Shown: piece after piece, positions 27,979-36,229 of the stretch
How positions within the stretch are numbered: the stretch's first letter is position 1
Layout of the letters: each line of letters starts with the position of its first letter
Origin: Lautropia sp.
GTDB taxonomy: Bacteria; Pseudomonadota; Gammaproteobacteria; Burkholderiales; Burkholderiaceae_E
Length of the DNA: 63,088 nucleotides
NCBI GenBank assembly: GCA_030532425.1
Contig: JAUNLD010000009.1
Location: 1 to 63,088, forward strand
Reading direction: 5' to 3'
Translations under genes and position numbers: made by a program
Notes under the pieces: model-generated
Database searches by the model: none
Told to the model about the DNA's origin: nothing
The model's input: only the letters and a program-made list of their open reading frames with translations

Positions 27979-29010
27979 TCAGTGCAACTCCACCGAAAAA
28001 TCGCCAGCCTCCATCCGTTTCAGGCGCGCAAGATTCTCGGCACTGATGGCAATTCCCTCGCGGGCAGACTGCTCGCGGGCAGCATGACGGCGCTGCGACG
28101 GCAGGCGTGCCCCCTGGGCGGCAAACTCATCCAGCAGGCGGCGCGTGTGTGCCACCCGATCCGTGGCGCCAAAGGCATCGGGCGAGATCGCAATCAGCAA
28201 TTCGCCATGCCGGGGGGCCAGCAGACGGCCCTTGTCCACCTCCGAGCTTTCGACGCTGGTGAGATCACCGATCAGCACGCCCGCCAGAATCTCGATCATC
28301 GTCGCGATCGCCGAGCCTTTATAGCCGCCAAAGGTCAGCAAGGCCCCATCGAGGGCTGCAGCAGGATCATTGGTGGGTTTGCCTTGCGGGTCGATCCCCC
28401 AGCCATCCGGCAAGGTCTTGCCATCGAGACGATAAAGCTCGACTTCGCCACGTGCCACCACCGAGGTGGCAAAATCGAACACATAGGGCATGCCCCCCGT
28501 GCACGGCCAGGCAAAGGCCAGCGGATTGGTGCCCAGCAGCTTGCGGATGCCGCCCGCCGGTGCCACGTAGGCGTTGCTCGGGCACATGGCCAGCGCGGCC
28601 ACGCCTTCATCCGCCAGCTGTTCCACCTCGGGCCACAGCGCCGAGAAATGCACGCAATCATTGATGGCCATCGCCGCAATGCCGAAGCGGCGTGCCTTGG
28701 CCGCCAGCAACGGCGCGCCCTGCTCGAAGGCCAGCGGCGAGAACCCACCGCCCGCATTCACCCGCACCACCGGACGATCGGCCGGATCATCGACCTGCGG
28801 CAGGACCGTGCCATCGGCCACGCCACCCTGCAAGGTCTTGATGACCCCCCGGATCCGGTAAATCCCGTGTGAACGGCACTGGTCACGCTCGCCCCTGGCA
28901 ATGACGCGGGCAATGGCGGCAGCATGTGCTTCGGACAGCCCCGCGCGGACAAGAATGCGCTGCACCTGCGCATGCAGGGCGTCGAAGGACAGGTAAACGG
29001 TGTCACTCAT
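27979..29010 (-). CDS. Ldh/Mdh-type NAD(P)H oxidoreductase, probable cyclic-imine reductase
   Basis: A 343-residue member of the malate/L-lactate dehydrogenase (YbiC/DpkA) family. Diagnostic parts are CRSHGIYRI with the catalytic His, [23 protein letters not shown] and [18 protein letters not shown]. DpkA relatives reduce pyrroline-2-carboxylate or piperideine-2-carboxylate. Such genes occur with proline-racemase-family genes in hydroxyproline clusters, where the enzyme would reduce pyrroline-2-carboxylate from trans-3-hydroxyproline or D-proline; this is inference. It is 19 bp upstream of the epimerase and 174 bp after the deaminase gene. Confidence 0.85.
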   Translation of the reverse strand: MSDTVYLSFDALHAQVQRILVRAGLSEAHAAAIARVIARGERDQCRSHGIYRIRGVIKTLQGGVADGTVLPQVDDPADRPVVRVNAGGGFSPLAFEQGAPLLAAKARRFGIAAMAINDCVHFSALWPEVEQLADEGVAALAMCPSNAYVAPAGGIRKLLGTNPLAFAWPCTGGMPYVFDFATSVVARGEVELYRLDGKTLPDGWGIDPQGKPTNDPAAALDGALLTFGGYKGSAIATMIEILAGVLIGDLTSVESSEVDKGRLLAPRHGELLIAISPDAFGATDRVAHTRRLLDEFAAQGARLPSQRRHAAREQSAREGIAISAENLARLKRMEAGDFSVELH

Positions 29011-29184
29011 GAATCTTCTCCCTTTTCCGTGATTCGGAGATCAGAACAGTACCAATCACGGGAACATGCTGCCACATCAACCCGTTGCCTTCATCCCTGA
29101 TGCGATGCGCCCCTGGCGTGAACCAGGTACGGGCCGCCTCCTTCTGGCGCCCGTACCTGCCGTGCACGGCCGCAAGACCTCAGC

Positions 29185-30090
29185 TCATCCCGTGCGGGTG
29201 GGCCGGGTGGCTGCGCACTGCTCGACCATCGCCGTCACCTCGGCCCGGCGTGCTCCGGCAAGCGGCATGCGTGGCATGCGCACGGTTTCGCTACCGCGGC
29301 CCATGATGGTTTCGGCCAGCTTGATCGACTGCACCAGATCATGCGCCGCATCCAGGTGCAGCAGCGGCATGAACCAGCGATAGATGCGGATGGCCGTTTC
29401 CAGATCACCGCGCTCGAAGGCCGCCACCAGTTCGACCGACTCTTCTGGAAAGGCCGAAGTCAGCCCCGATACCCAGCCCTTGGCGCCCAGAATCATCCCC
29501 TCCAGCGCCACGTCGTCCAGCCCGGCAAAGATCTCGAAGCGATCGCCAAACGCGTTGAGCAGATCGGTGAAGCGGCGCGAATCCGGCGCGCTTTCCTTCA
29601 CGGCCACCACGTTCGGCTCGTCCTCCAGTGCCTCCAGCACGCCCGAGGTGACGCTGACCCGATAGGCGGGCGGATTGTTGTAGAGCATGTTGGGCAATCC
29701 GGTGGCCCTGGCCAGCGCCCGGAAATGCGCCACCAGTTCATCCTCGGTGGGCACATACACCATCGCCGGCAACACCATCAGCCCATCGGCACCGATCTTT
29801 TCGGCATCCTGCGCAAACTCGACGGCCCGGGCAGTATCGAATTCCGATACGCCCACCAGCACCGGCACCCGCCCCCTGGCCACCTCGACGGCCGCCGACA
29901 GCACCTGCCGCTTCTCTTCGGGACGCAAGGAGTTGTTCTCGCCACAGGTGCCCAGGATGATGAGGCCATTGACCCCATCATCGATCAGTGCATCCTGTAC
30001 CTTCTGGGTGGCCGAAATGTCCACCGAAAAGTCGGGCCGAAACTGCGTGGTCACGGCCGGGAACACCCCGCGCCAGCTGGTCTTTGCCAT
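29185..30090 (-). CDS. pyrroline-4-hydroxy-2-carboxylate deaminase (DHDPS family)
   Basis: A 301-residue class I aldolase-fold enzyme. NNSLRPEEK, the Tyr motif MLYNNPPAY and the Schiff-base Lys in VAVKESAPDSRR fit the N-acetylneuraminate lyase/DHDPS family. In hydroxyproline operons (LhpC-like) this member converts pyrroline-4-hydroxy-2-carboxylate to 2-oxoglutarate semialdehyde and ammonia. The start at 30090 has GGAGACGG upstream and gives MAKTSWRGVFPAV; in-frame sequence further upstream is made of the repeat at 30128-30186 and is probably untranslated. It is the gene closest to the GntR operator and likely first in the transcript. Confidence 0.9.
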   Translation of the reverse strand: MAKTSWRGVFPAVTTQFRPDFSVDISATQKVQDALIDDGVNGLIILGTCGENNSLRPEEKRQVLSAAVEVARGRVPVLVGVSEFDTARAVEFAQDAEKIGADGLMVLPAMVYVPTEDELVAHFRALARATGLPNMLYNNPPAYRVSVTSGVLEALEDEPNVVAVKESAPDSRRFTDLLNAFGDRFEIFAGLDDVALEGMILGAKGWVSGLTSAFPEESVELVAAFERGDLETAIRIYRWFMPLLHLDAAHDLVQSIKLAETIMGRGSETVRMPRMPLAGARRAEVTAMVEQCAATRPTRTG

Positions 30091-30127
30091 GTCATCCGTC
30101 TCCGTCAAAAGGCACTGGACATTCCAT

Positions 30128-30186
30128 CGGCAACGTCCTGCCTGCACCATCCCGCCTTGAAGGTCCTGCCGGCAACGTCCCGCCTG
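30128..30186. repeat. imperfect direct repeat in leader of the hydroxyproline genes
   Basis: Two 17-nt copies differing at one base (CGGCAACGTCCTGCCTG at 30128-30144; CGGCAACGTCCCGCCTG at 30170-30186) lie 42 bp apart, four turns of helix, between the palindrome and the first catabolic gene. They could be a second protein-binding site or chance duplication. Confidence 0.55.
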
Positions 30187-30208
30187 GAACACCCTGTCTG
30201 TCCAGATC

Positions 30209-30228
30209 GTAGATTGTATACAATCTAC
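30209..30228. promoter_or_regulatory. perfect 20-bp palindrome, probable GntR operator
   Basis: GTAGATTGTATACAATCTAC is a perfect inverted repeat in a notably AT-rich island, 118 bp before the deaminase start and 83 bp before the gntR start. Its TTGTATACAA core resembles operators of GntR/FCD regulators. The position suggests control of both divergent units by the adjacent regulator; binding is inferred. Confidence 0.75.
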
Positions 30229-30311
30229 ATATCAAGACCCCGGGATATCCATGATCCTGGCTCACCGGTGTCGCAACGCCATCACCTCCCGCCATCACGT
30301 GCAGCCGGCCG

Positions 30312-31046
30312 GTGCAGCACAGGCCGATTCCAGTATCATGCTCTGCCATTCCGTCTTCATGCGTCACGCAGGGGCCAGCCATCAAGGCACTTTCCTTATC
30401 CGAACAACTGGTCAACAGCATCCGGCAAGACATCCTGGACGGCGTCTACCCGCCAGACAGCCTCCTGCGCCAGGATGCGCTGGCCGACAGGCATGGTGTC
30501 AGCCGTATTCCCGTGCGGGAAGCCCTGCTGCAACTGGAAAGCGAAGGGCTGGTCACGGTCACCCCGCGCCGCGGCGCAACGGTCACGGCGCTGTCACGTG
30601 CTGAAGTCGATGACGTCTTCGCCTTGCGCAGCCTGCTGGAGCCCCGACTGTTCCGGGCCTCGGCACCACACCTCGATACGCTGGCACTCGATGCGGCATC
30701 AGTAGCCAATGAACGCTACCGTGCCGCCATCCATCAGGGCCAGCGCCATCAGTTCGGTGTGCTGAATGCCGCATTTCACATGGCGCTGTACGCACGGGCC
30801 GATCTGCCCAGGACACGTCTGGTCGTGGCCTCGTTGCTGCAAACCTCCGAACGCTACACCCGCATCCAGCTCTCCACCCAGGCGGCCCTGGAGCAGTCAC
30901 TGATCGAGCATGACGAGCTGTTGCGCCTGACCTGCGCCCGGCAATTCAGGAAGGCCGAAGCCCTGCTGCTGGCCCACCTCAACCACGTCTGGCAGGGGTT
31001 GAGCGCCGTGCTGGAGCACAGCGGCGGCGAACGCAGGAAACGCTGA
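30312..31046 (+). CDS. GntR-family (FCD) transcriptional regulator
   Basis: A protein of up to 244 residues. A winged-helix domain begins at LSLSEQLVNSIRQDILDG and contains HGVSRIPVREALLQLESEG, the GntR recognition helix region, and VTVTPRRGATVT, the wing. The C-terminal helical part fits an FCD ligand domain (FRASAPHLD, FHMALYARAD, EHDELLRL). The only in-frame standard start is a GTG at 30312, without a clear ribosome site. The first ~28 residues look unlike GntR proteins, so the real start may be a rarer codon near 30380. It is divergent from the hydroxyproline genes and probably represses them until the substrate or an intermediate binds. Confidence 0.85.
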   Translation: MQHRPIPVSCSAIPSSCVTQGPAIKALSLSEQLVNSIRQDILDGVYPPDSLLRQDALADRHGVSRIPVREALLQLESEGLVTVTPRRGATVTALSRAEVDDVFALRSLLEPRLFRASAPHLDTLALDAASVANERYRAAIHQGQRHQFGVLNAAFHMALYARADLPRTRLVVASLLQTSERYTRIQLSTQAALEQSLIEHDELLRLTCARQFRKAEALLLAHLNHVWQGLSAVLEHSGGERRKR

Positions 31047-31178
31047 ACAGCTGATTCTGCTCCCATATCCCAGCGTCATCCCGGCCTGCTTCATCTCCTT
31101 TCATCCTCCGCGCAGGAGATTCATGGCAGCCTCCGGGCGGGGGATTCGTGGCAGGGCAGCAAATCCCCTGACCCTTTC

Positions 31179-32204
31179 TCAGCCGAATACCTCGCGCAGG
31201 AAGTCGACGAACGCACGTACCTTGAGCGAAAGATACTGGCGGCTGGGATAGACCACGTACAGTGTGGTGCCGACGCTCTCCCAGTCGGGCAGCAGCGCCT
31301 GCAGCCGCCCCGTCCGCAGGTCGTCCTCGACGTAGAGGCGCGGAATCAGCGAGAGGCCCAGACCCGCACGCAGCGCATCGCGCACCGCCAGACTGGACGA
31401 CACCGAATAGCGCGCATCGACCGGCACCCGCACCTCCGTCCGGGAAGGCACCGGATGCCCTTCATACCGGGCGCCGGCAGGTGTGATGTCAGCTGGCGGT
31501 ACCTGCATCCCCGCCGCTCCACGCGCCCCAGCCGTTCCCGTCGGCACCGCCCCGGCCGTACCGGCGTCATCCTCGCCGTTGCCCCTCCGCCGGAAGACCC
31601 AGGTATCCGCGTGCCCGGACAGGCTGAAGCGGATCAGGCTGTGGGTGGCCAGCCCGGCGGGTGTGTCTGGCGTGCCATGCTGTTGCAGGTACGCCGGTGA
31701 CGCACACAGCACATGCGGCAGATCCGCCAGCTTGCGTGCCACCAGGCTGGAATCCTCCAGCCGGTCCGAGCCGCGGATGGCCAGATCGAAACCTTCGCGG
31801 ATCAGGTCGACCCGCCGGTCGTCCAGGTCCAGCTCCAGCCGCAACGCCGGATGACGGGCCAGAAATTCGGGCACCCGTGCCGACAGCCGGCTCAGCGTCA
31901 CGCTCAGCGGTGCCGCCACGCGCAACGTGCCACGCGGCTGCCGATGCAGCGGATCGAGCGCCAGCTCGCCATCGGCCAGCGCCTCCAGGCCACGGCTGAC
32001 ATGCGCCAGATAGAGCCGCCCCTCGTCGGTCAGCGCCATGCGCCGGGTACTGCGGTTGATGAGCCGCACCCCCAGATGCGCCTCCAGTGCCGCGATGTTC
32101 TTGCTGACAGCCGGTGCCGACAGCCCCAGGCGCCGGCCCGCCGCCGCAAAGCTCTCCAGCGCAGCCACCTGCTGAAATACCTGTAGGGCGAGATAGCGGT
32201 CCAT
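31179..32204 (-). CDS. LysR-family regulator with insertion in effector domain
   Basis: A 341-residue regulator, about 40 longer than usual. Residues 1-60 form the LysR helix-turn-helix (FAAAGRRLGLSAPAVSKNIAALEAHLG, quoted in part). The effector domain starts near GTLRVAAPLSVT and ends with GLGLSLIPRLYVEDDL. Residues ~208-254 are an extra Gly/Ala/Pro-rich stretch (GNGEDDAGTAG to PVPSRTE) between the usual WVF strand and VDARYSVSSSLAVRDA. GGAGGG precedes the start at 32204. It is divergent from the nitroreductase/exporter pair at 32455, which it probably controls. Confidence 0.88.
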   Translation of the reverse strand: MDRYLALQVFQQVAALESFAAAGRRLGLSAPAVSKNIAALEAHLGVRLINRSTRRMALTDEGRLYLAHVSRGLEALADGELALDPLHRQPRGTLRVAAPLSVTLSRLSARVPEFLARHPALRLELDLDDRRVDLIREGFDLAIRGSDRLEDSSLVARKLADLPHVLCASPAYLQQHGTPDTPAGLATHSLIRFSLSGHADTWVFRRRGNGEDDAGTAGAVPTGTAGARGAAGMQVPPADITPAGARYEGHPVPSRTEVRVPVDARYSVSSSLAVRDALRAGLGLSLIPRLYVEDDLRTGRLQALLPDWESVGTTLYVVYPSRQYLSLKVRAFVDFLREVFG

Positions 32205-32454
32205 CGATAATTTCCCTCCAGTAAAGAATCTCTTGCAAGCATAGCGGATTATCAGCAGCGCAAGCCGGTAATAAACTGGCTTCTCACCGGGCCATGTGCC
32301 TGCACGTCGTCCGCCGTGGCCTGCCGTCCCGGCCGGACCGGGCGCGTGCCCCATGCGTCCTTGCTGTACCAGCCCCCTTTTTCGCACCCGCGTCGCCCCC
32401 TGTCACACGCTTTTCCCGGCCGCATTTCTCAAAGTGACCCAGCCTCCTTCCGCC

Positions 32455-33081
32455 ATGCCGACCCAACCGCGCCACCCTGCCCTGACCCTGATCGAAGCGC
32501 GCGCCTCCATCCAGCACTTCGACCGCCAGCACACACTCGATGATGCGTGCATCGCGTCCCTGGTGGCACTGGCCACACGGGCGCCCAGCGCCTACAACCT
32601 GCAGAACTGGCGCTTCATCGCCGTGCGCAGCGCCGCTGCCAAGGCTCGCTTGCGTGCCCTGGCCTTCGACCAGCCGAAAGTCGGGGATGCCGCCGTCTGC
32701 TTCATCATCTGCGGCCAGTTGCCCGATGCCAGCCAGCTGCCCGCACGACTGCAACCTGCCGTCGAGGCCGGCTGGATGCCTGCCACCCTGCCGTCCGCCT
32801 GGCAGGCAGCCGCCGCCAGCCAGTATGCCGATCCCCGCCAGGCCCGTGACGAAGCGGTCCGGTCTGCCAGTCTGGCTGCAGCCACGCTGATGCTGGCGGC
32901 TCAGGCCCAGGGACTGGCCAGTGCGCCGATGACCGGTTTCGATCCCGACGGTGTGCATCGCAGCTTCGGCCTGACACCGGACGAGATTCCCGTCATGTTG
33001 CTGGCCGTCGGCCGGGCCGCCAATCACAATGGGCCCCAGAAACCGCGCCGCCCCCTGAACGAGGTGCTCGATCTTGCCTGA
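32455..33081 (+). CDS. nitroreductase family protein
   Basis: A 208-residue FMN-dependent NAD(P)H oxidoreductase. SIQHFDRQHTLDD, TRAPSAYNLQNWRFIAV (FMN contacts) and the C-terminal FGLTPDEIPVMLLAVGRA are typical of the family. The start at 32455 opens MPTQPRHPALTLIEAR; earlier in-frame starts add Pro/Cys-rich residues. Its stop overlaps the exporter gene by 8 bp, and a LysR gene is divergent. Together this suggests a small detoxification unit that reduces a nitro- or quinone-type compound and exports a product; substrates are unknown. Confidence 0.88.
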   Translation: MPTQPRHPALTLIEARASIQHFDRQHTLDDACIASLVALATRAPSAYNLQNWRFIAVRSAAAKARLRALAFDQPKVGDAAVCFIICGQLPDASQLPARLQPAVEAGWMPATLPSAWQAAAASQYADPRQARDEAVRSASLAAATLMLAAQAQGLASAPMTGFDPDGVHRSFGLTPDEIPVMLLAVGRAANHNGPQKPRRPLNEVLDLA

Positions 33082-33967
33082 ACCAGCACGCACCTCGCCG
33101 CTGCCGGATCTCTTGCTGACGGCACTGGCCCCGATGATCTGGGGCAGCACCTATGTGGTGGCCAGCCAGCTGTTGCCGGACTTCTCGCCGCTGACGGTCG
33201 CCATGCTGCGGGCATTGCCGGCCGGCCTGATCCTGCTGCTGTTCAGCCGGCAACTGCCCCAAGGCATCTGGTGGGCACGCATCCTGCTGCTGGGCGCCCT
33301 CAATTTCTCGATCTTCTGGAGCCTGCTCTTCGTCTCTGCCTACCGGCTGCCGGGAGGCGTCGCCGCAACCGTCGGCGCGACGCAACCGCTGCTGGTCGTG
33401 CTGCTGGCTGCCCCGCTGCTCGGACAGCCCCTGCGCCCGCGTTCGATGCTGGCAGCACTGGGCGGAATGACGGGCGTGGCCCTGCTTGTCCTGAACGCCG
33501 ACGCCCGCCTCGATCCGATGGGGCTGCTGGCCGGCCTCGGCGCGGCCGCCTCGATGGCCCTGGGGACGGTACTCAGTCGGCGCTGGCAGCCTCCCGTGCC
33601 CTTGCTGAGCTTCACCGCCTGGCAGCTCAGCGCCGGTGGTCTGCTGCTGGCGCCCATCGTCTGGCTGTTCGCTCCGCCCACCCCTGCCCTGACCACATCC
33701 AGCCTGCTGGGGCTGGGCTGGCTGTGCCTGATCGGTGCCGCCCTCTCCTACCTGCTCTTTCTGCGCGGCCTCGCACGGATCGACACCGCCGTCGTCGCGT
33801 CACTCGGTTTCCTGAGTCCGGTCACCGCCGTCATCCTCGGCTGGCTGCTGCTGGATGAGCGACTGGGCCCCTGGCAGATGGCCGGTGCCATGCTGGTGCT
33901 GCTCAGCATCGGCTGGGGCCAACGAACCGTGTCGGAGCACCGCAAGACAGCACCACTCGAACGCTGA
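33074..33967 (+). CDS. EamA-family (DMT) transporter
   Basis: A 297-residue inner-membrane protein with ten helices in two EamA repeats. APMIWGSTYVVASQLLPDFSP opens the first, and SLGFLSPVTAVILGWLLLDERL closes the second. Translation probably starts at a TTG (33074) with GAGGTG upstream, inside the last codons of the nitroreductase gene, so the two are coupled. EamA proteins usually export metabolites or amino acids. Just past its stop is a toxin-antitoxin remnant. Confidence 0.88.
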   Translation: MPEPARTSPLPDLLLTALAPMIWGSTYVVASQLLPDFSPLTVAMLRALPAGLILLLFSRQLPQGIWWARILLLGALNFSIFWSLLFVSAYRLPGGVAATVGATQPLLVVLLAAPLLGQPLRPRSMLAALGGMTGVALLVLNADARLDPMGLLAGLGAAASMALGTVLSRRWQPPVPLLSFTAWQLSAGGLLLAPIVWLFAPPTPALTTSSLLGLGWLCLIGAALSYLLFLRGLARIDTAVVASLGFLSPVTAVILGWLLLDERLGPWQMAGAMLVLLSIGWGQRTVSEHRKTAPLER

Positions 33968-34081
33968 TGCACACTCAGCTCGACAGTGAAGCCTTCCTGA
34001 AACGGATGCACGAAAATCGTCTCCAAGACCAAGATCTACCGGCTTTCCCCGCTGGCAGAAGCTGATCTGGAAGAGATCTGC
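33968..34081 (+). pseudogene. remnant of a ParDE-type toxin-antitoxin pair
   Basis: Directly after the transporter stop, one frame reads HTQLDSEAFLKRMHENRL, which looks like the end of a ParD-type antitoxin. A second frame, overlapping as antitoxin/toxin pairs do, reads KIVSKTKIYRLSPLAEADLE then EI, the start of a ParE/RelE-family toxin. The homologous reading ends about 20 residues into the toxin, and the antitoxin lacks its N-terminal DNA-binding part and any start. Both are fragments with no likely product. The assignment rests on short matches from memory. Confidence 0.5.
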
Positions 34082-34211
34082 CATCCGTGCCATCGCTTCG
34101 GCTGCCACCATCGGTTGCTGACAGAAACCGTCAGCACGCTTCTCTCGGGCAGCCCCCCGGGTGTTAGGATCAGCACGACAAGATCTGAACCGAAGCCCAC
34201 AGGAGCCTGCC

Positions 34212-34628
34212 ATGAGCACGACCACACCCAATCCCAGCATCCTGTCCCATGTGTCGCTGGGCACCAACCGTTTCGACGAAGCCGTGGCCTTCTATGACAA
34301 GGTGCTGGGTGCGATCGGCATCGGCCGCGTGCAGGACGTGACGCAGTATTTTCCGGCCATCGCCTATGGCCGCGCCTACCCGGAGTTCTGGATCTCGGCC
34401 CCCTGTGATGGCAAGCCCGCCGAGACGGCCAACGGTGTCCACATCGCCTTCCTCGCTGCCAGCAAGGAAGAGGTGCATGCCTTCTACGAGGCAGCCCTGG
34501 CAGCCGGTGCAACCGATGACGGCCCGCCCGGCCCCCGCCCCCATTACGGCAAGGAATACTACGGCTGCTTCGTGCGCGATCTGGACGGTCACAAGATCGA
34601 GGCGATGGCCTGGCTGGAGGCCGCATGA
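34212..34628 (+). CDS. VOC-superfamily (glyoxalase-like) protein
   Basis: A 138-residue protein with the paired beta-alpha-beta units of the vicinal oxygen chelate fold. ILSHVSLGTNRFDEAVAFYD carries the first His, VHIAFLAASKEEVHAFYEAA the second, and VRDLDGHKIEAMAWL the C-terminal Glu, so a metal site is plausible. AGGAG lies before the ATG at 34212. Such proteins range from lyases to dioxygenases and resistance proteins, and the reaction cannot be told here. The stop overlaps the next gene by 4 bp (ATGA). Confidence 0.85.
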   Translation: MSTTTPNPSILSHVSLGTNRFDEAVAFYDKVLGAIGIGRVQDVTQYFPAIAYGRAYPEFWISAPCDGKPAETANGVHIAFLAASKEEVHAFYEAALAAGATDDGPPGPRPHYGKEYYGCFVRDLDGHKIEAMAWLEAA

Positions 34629-35368
34629 GCATGGCTGCCCTCCTCACCACCCTGGCCCGCTCGGGTGCCACCGTGGCTCTGGCTGGCCTTGCCTTCACCG
34701 CCCACGCCCAGACCGGCACTGCCCTGACCGGCACGCCACCCGACATGAAGTCTGCGACAGCCGGCAGCAGCCCGTCCGGGGCCGCGAATGCACCGTCCCC
34801 CTCCCAGGCCGCCCCGTCGCAGGCAACACCATCTTCCGCCGAAGCCCCCGCCACGATCTCCCCCGCGCTGAGGGCACGACCGACCCAGCCCGGCCACCTG
34901 AAGCTGGTCGACACACTCGACCGGCCACAGGATGGCTATTGCCTCGACATCCTCGGCTCCGGCCCCTACATCCGCTTCGACATGCCGATGACGGCCCACA
35001 ACTGCAAGCCCGGCCTGTATGCCGACGAGGCCGTCATCTGGGAGGCTGGTGGGCGGATCCGTTTTCCCGCCTACGACGTGTGTGCCACCGTCGCCGGCAT
35101 TCAACAGACCGTGCTGCCGGGTGCAGCCATCATGCCGCGCACCTGTGGTGAAAGCAGCCCTTTCCTGGAGGCGCGGCACCTGCAGCACTTCATCCACCGG
35201 CCGGACGGTCGCGTGGAACTGGCCGGCTCTGGCCTGTGCCTGGCCGTGGGCGAGGAATCGGCCCGCACCTTCGACCCAAGTCACCGCTGGCGCACGCTCT
35301 CGGTGCAGCGCTGTACCCAGGTGCCGCTGGCCCGCTCTCGCTGGCAGGTGGTGGTGCCCACACCCTGA
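34625..35368 (+). CDS. secreted Cys-containing protein, possibly beta-trefoil-like
   Basis: A 247-residue protein with a Sec signal (cleavage near AFTAHAQ, residue ~29) and a Ser/Pro/Ala-rich linker to about residue 80. The folded part has six Cys and three loosely similar units: GYCLDILGSGPY, DVCATVAGIQQT and GLCLAVGEES, each followed later by another Cys (HNC, RTC, QRC). This threefold Cys-x-n-Cys pattern suggests a ricin-B/beta-trefoil-like fold with three disulfides; that is inference. It starts inside the stop of the VOC gene. The family is not recognised and the function is unknown. Confidence 0.65.
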   Translation: MSMAALLTTLARSGATVALAGLAFTAHAQTGTALTGTPPDMKSATAGSSPSGAANAPSPSQAAPSQATPSSAEAPATISPALRARPTQPGHLKLVDTLDRPQDGYCLDILGSGPYIRFDMPMTAHNCKPGLYADEAVIWEAGGRIRFPAYDVCATVAGIQQTVLPGAAIMPRTCGESSPFLEARHLQHFIHRPDGRVELAGSGLCLAVGEESARTFDPSHRWRTLSVQRCTQVPLARSRWQVVVPTP

Positions 35369-35456
35369 CGCCGTCCTGCCGGGCACTGCGCTGGCAGCGG
35401 TACCTACCGGCCAAAGCACTCCCCGCGGCGATCAGGCCCTGCTGGCCAGGGTGTAA

Positions 35457-36158
35457 TCAGGCAGCGGCCCCCGTGGGCTGGCGGCGCATGAAGGTGCGGG
35501 CACGCCACCCCATCCAGACATGCGGCAGCGTGATGAGGAGCAGGATCAGGCCCAGCCGTTGCAGCACCCGCCAGCGCCAGGCACGGTAATGGGCCACCGC
35601 ATCCTCGTGCGTGCGCAGTACCCGGCCGTCCACCTGCACGCCGTACACCACGTTCTGGCCACGGAGGCCCGGCTGAAAGCGGATTTCCGCCATCCGGCCC
35701 GCATGACGGCGGACCGGCGCGCAATCATCATCCGACAGGTAATGGCAGCTGAGCAGCACCCCGCCCACCTGCAGATAACGGGCATGGCGGCGCCCCTGCC
35801 GCACCTCGGCTGGCGCCGCCTCGATCTCGCCCCTCACCACCTGCAACGATGACGCCGGCGTATCGACACTGCCGTCGCGCCAGGCCTGCCAGGCCGGCAG
35901 GGCCGCCACCATCGTCATCAGCGCCCCCACCACCAGAAATGCAGCTGCCCCACCATCGCGGTAGCGGCCGCGCCCGCGAAGCTTCTCGATATCAAGACGA
36001 TACCAGGCTGCCACCGCGGCCAGCTCCACCAGCAGCATCACGGCCAGCACCAGCAGCAACGCCAGCCCCTCGGTGTCGCGCATCACGGCAAACAGCGGCA
36101 GGACCAGCATCGGCCCCAGCACCACAACCAGCATCTGCCGTGCCATCGTCTTCTGCAT
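35457..36158 (-). CDS. four-helix membrane protein with periplasmic-like domain
   Basis: A 233-residue protein of unknown family. Three hydrophobic segments lie in the first ~95 residues (about 8-25, 31-52 and 73-91), followed by a soluble domain of ~110 residues with two Cys in SCHYLSDDDCAP that could form a disulfide, then a fourth helix (LGLILLLITLPHVWMGW). The gene is convergent with the secreted protein gene at 34625. Its codon bias matches its neighbours, so the gene is real, but I cannot assign a role. Confidence 0.65.
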   Translation of the reverse strand: MQKTMARQMLVVVLGPMLVLPLFAVMRDTEGLALLLVLAVMLLVELAAVAAWYRLDIEKLRGRGRYRDGGAAAFLVVGALMTMVAALPAWQAWRDGSVDTPASSLQVVRGEIEAAPAEVRQGRRHARYLQVGGVLLSCHYLSDDDCAPVRRHAGRMAEIRFQPGLRGQNVVYGVQVDGRVLRTHEDAVAHYRAWRWRVLQRLGLILLLITLPHVWMGWRARTFMRRQPTGAAA

Positions 36159-36229
36159 GCTTTAACTCCAGGCAGCCTTCCCCAGAGTGGCCCTATCGCC
36201 GTGCATGGTATACAGCAGGCATGCCCAGA

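Noticed and set aside
31110-31160. Two similar GGAGATTC/GGGGATTCxTGGCAG stretches between convergent gntR and lysR
   Set aside because: Imperfect, short and without symmetry; probably chance.
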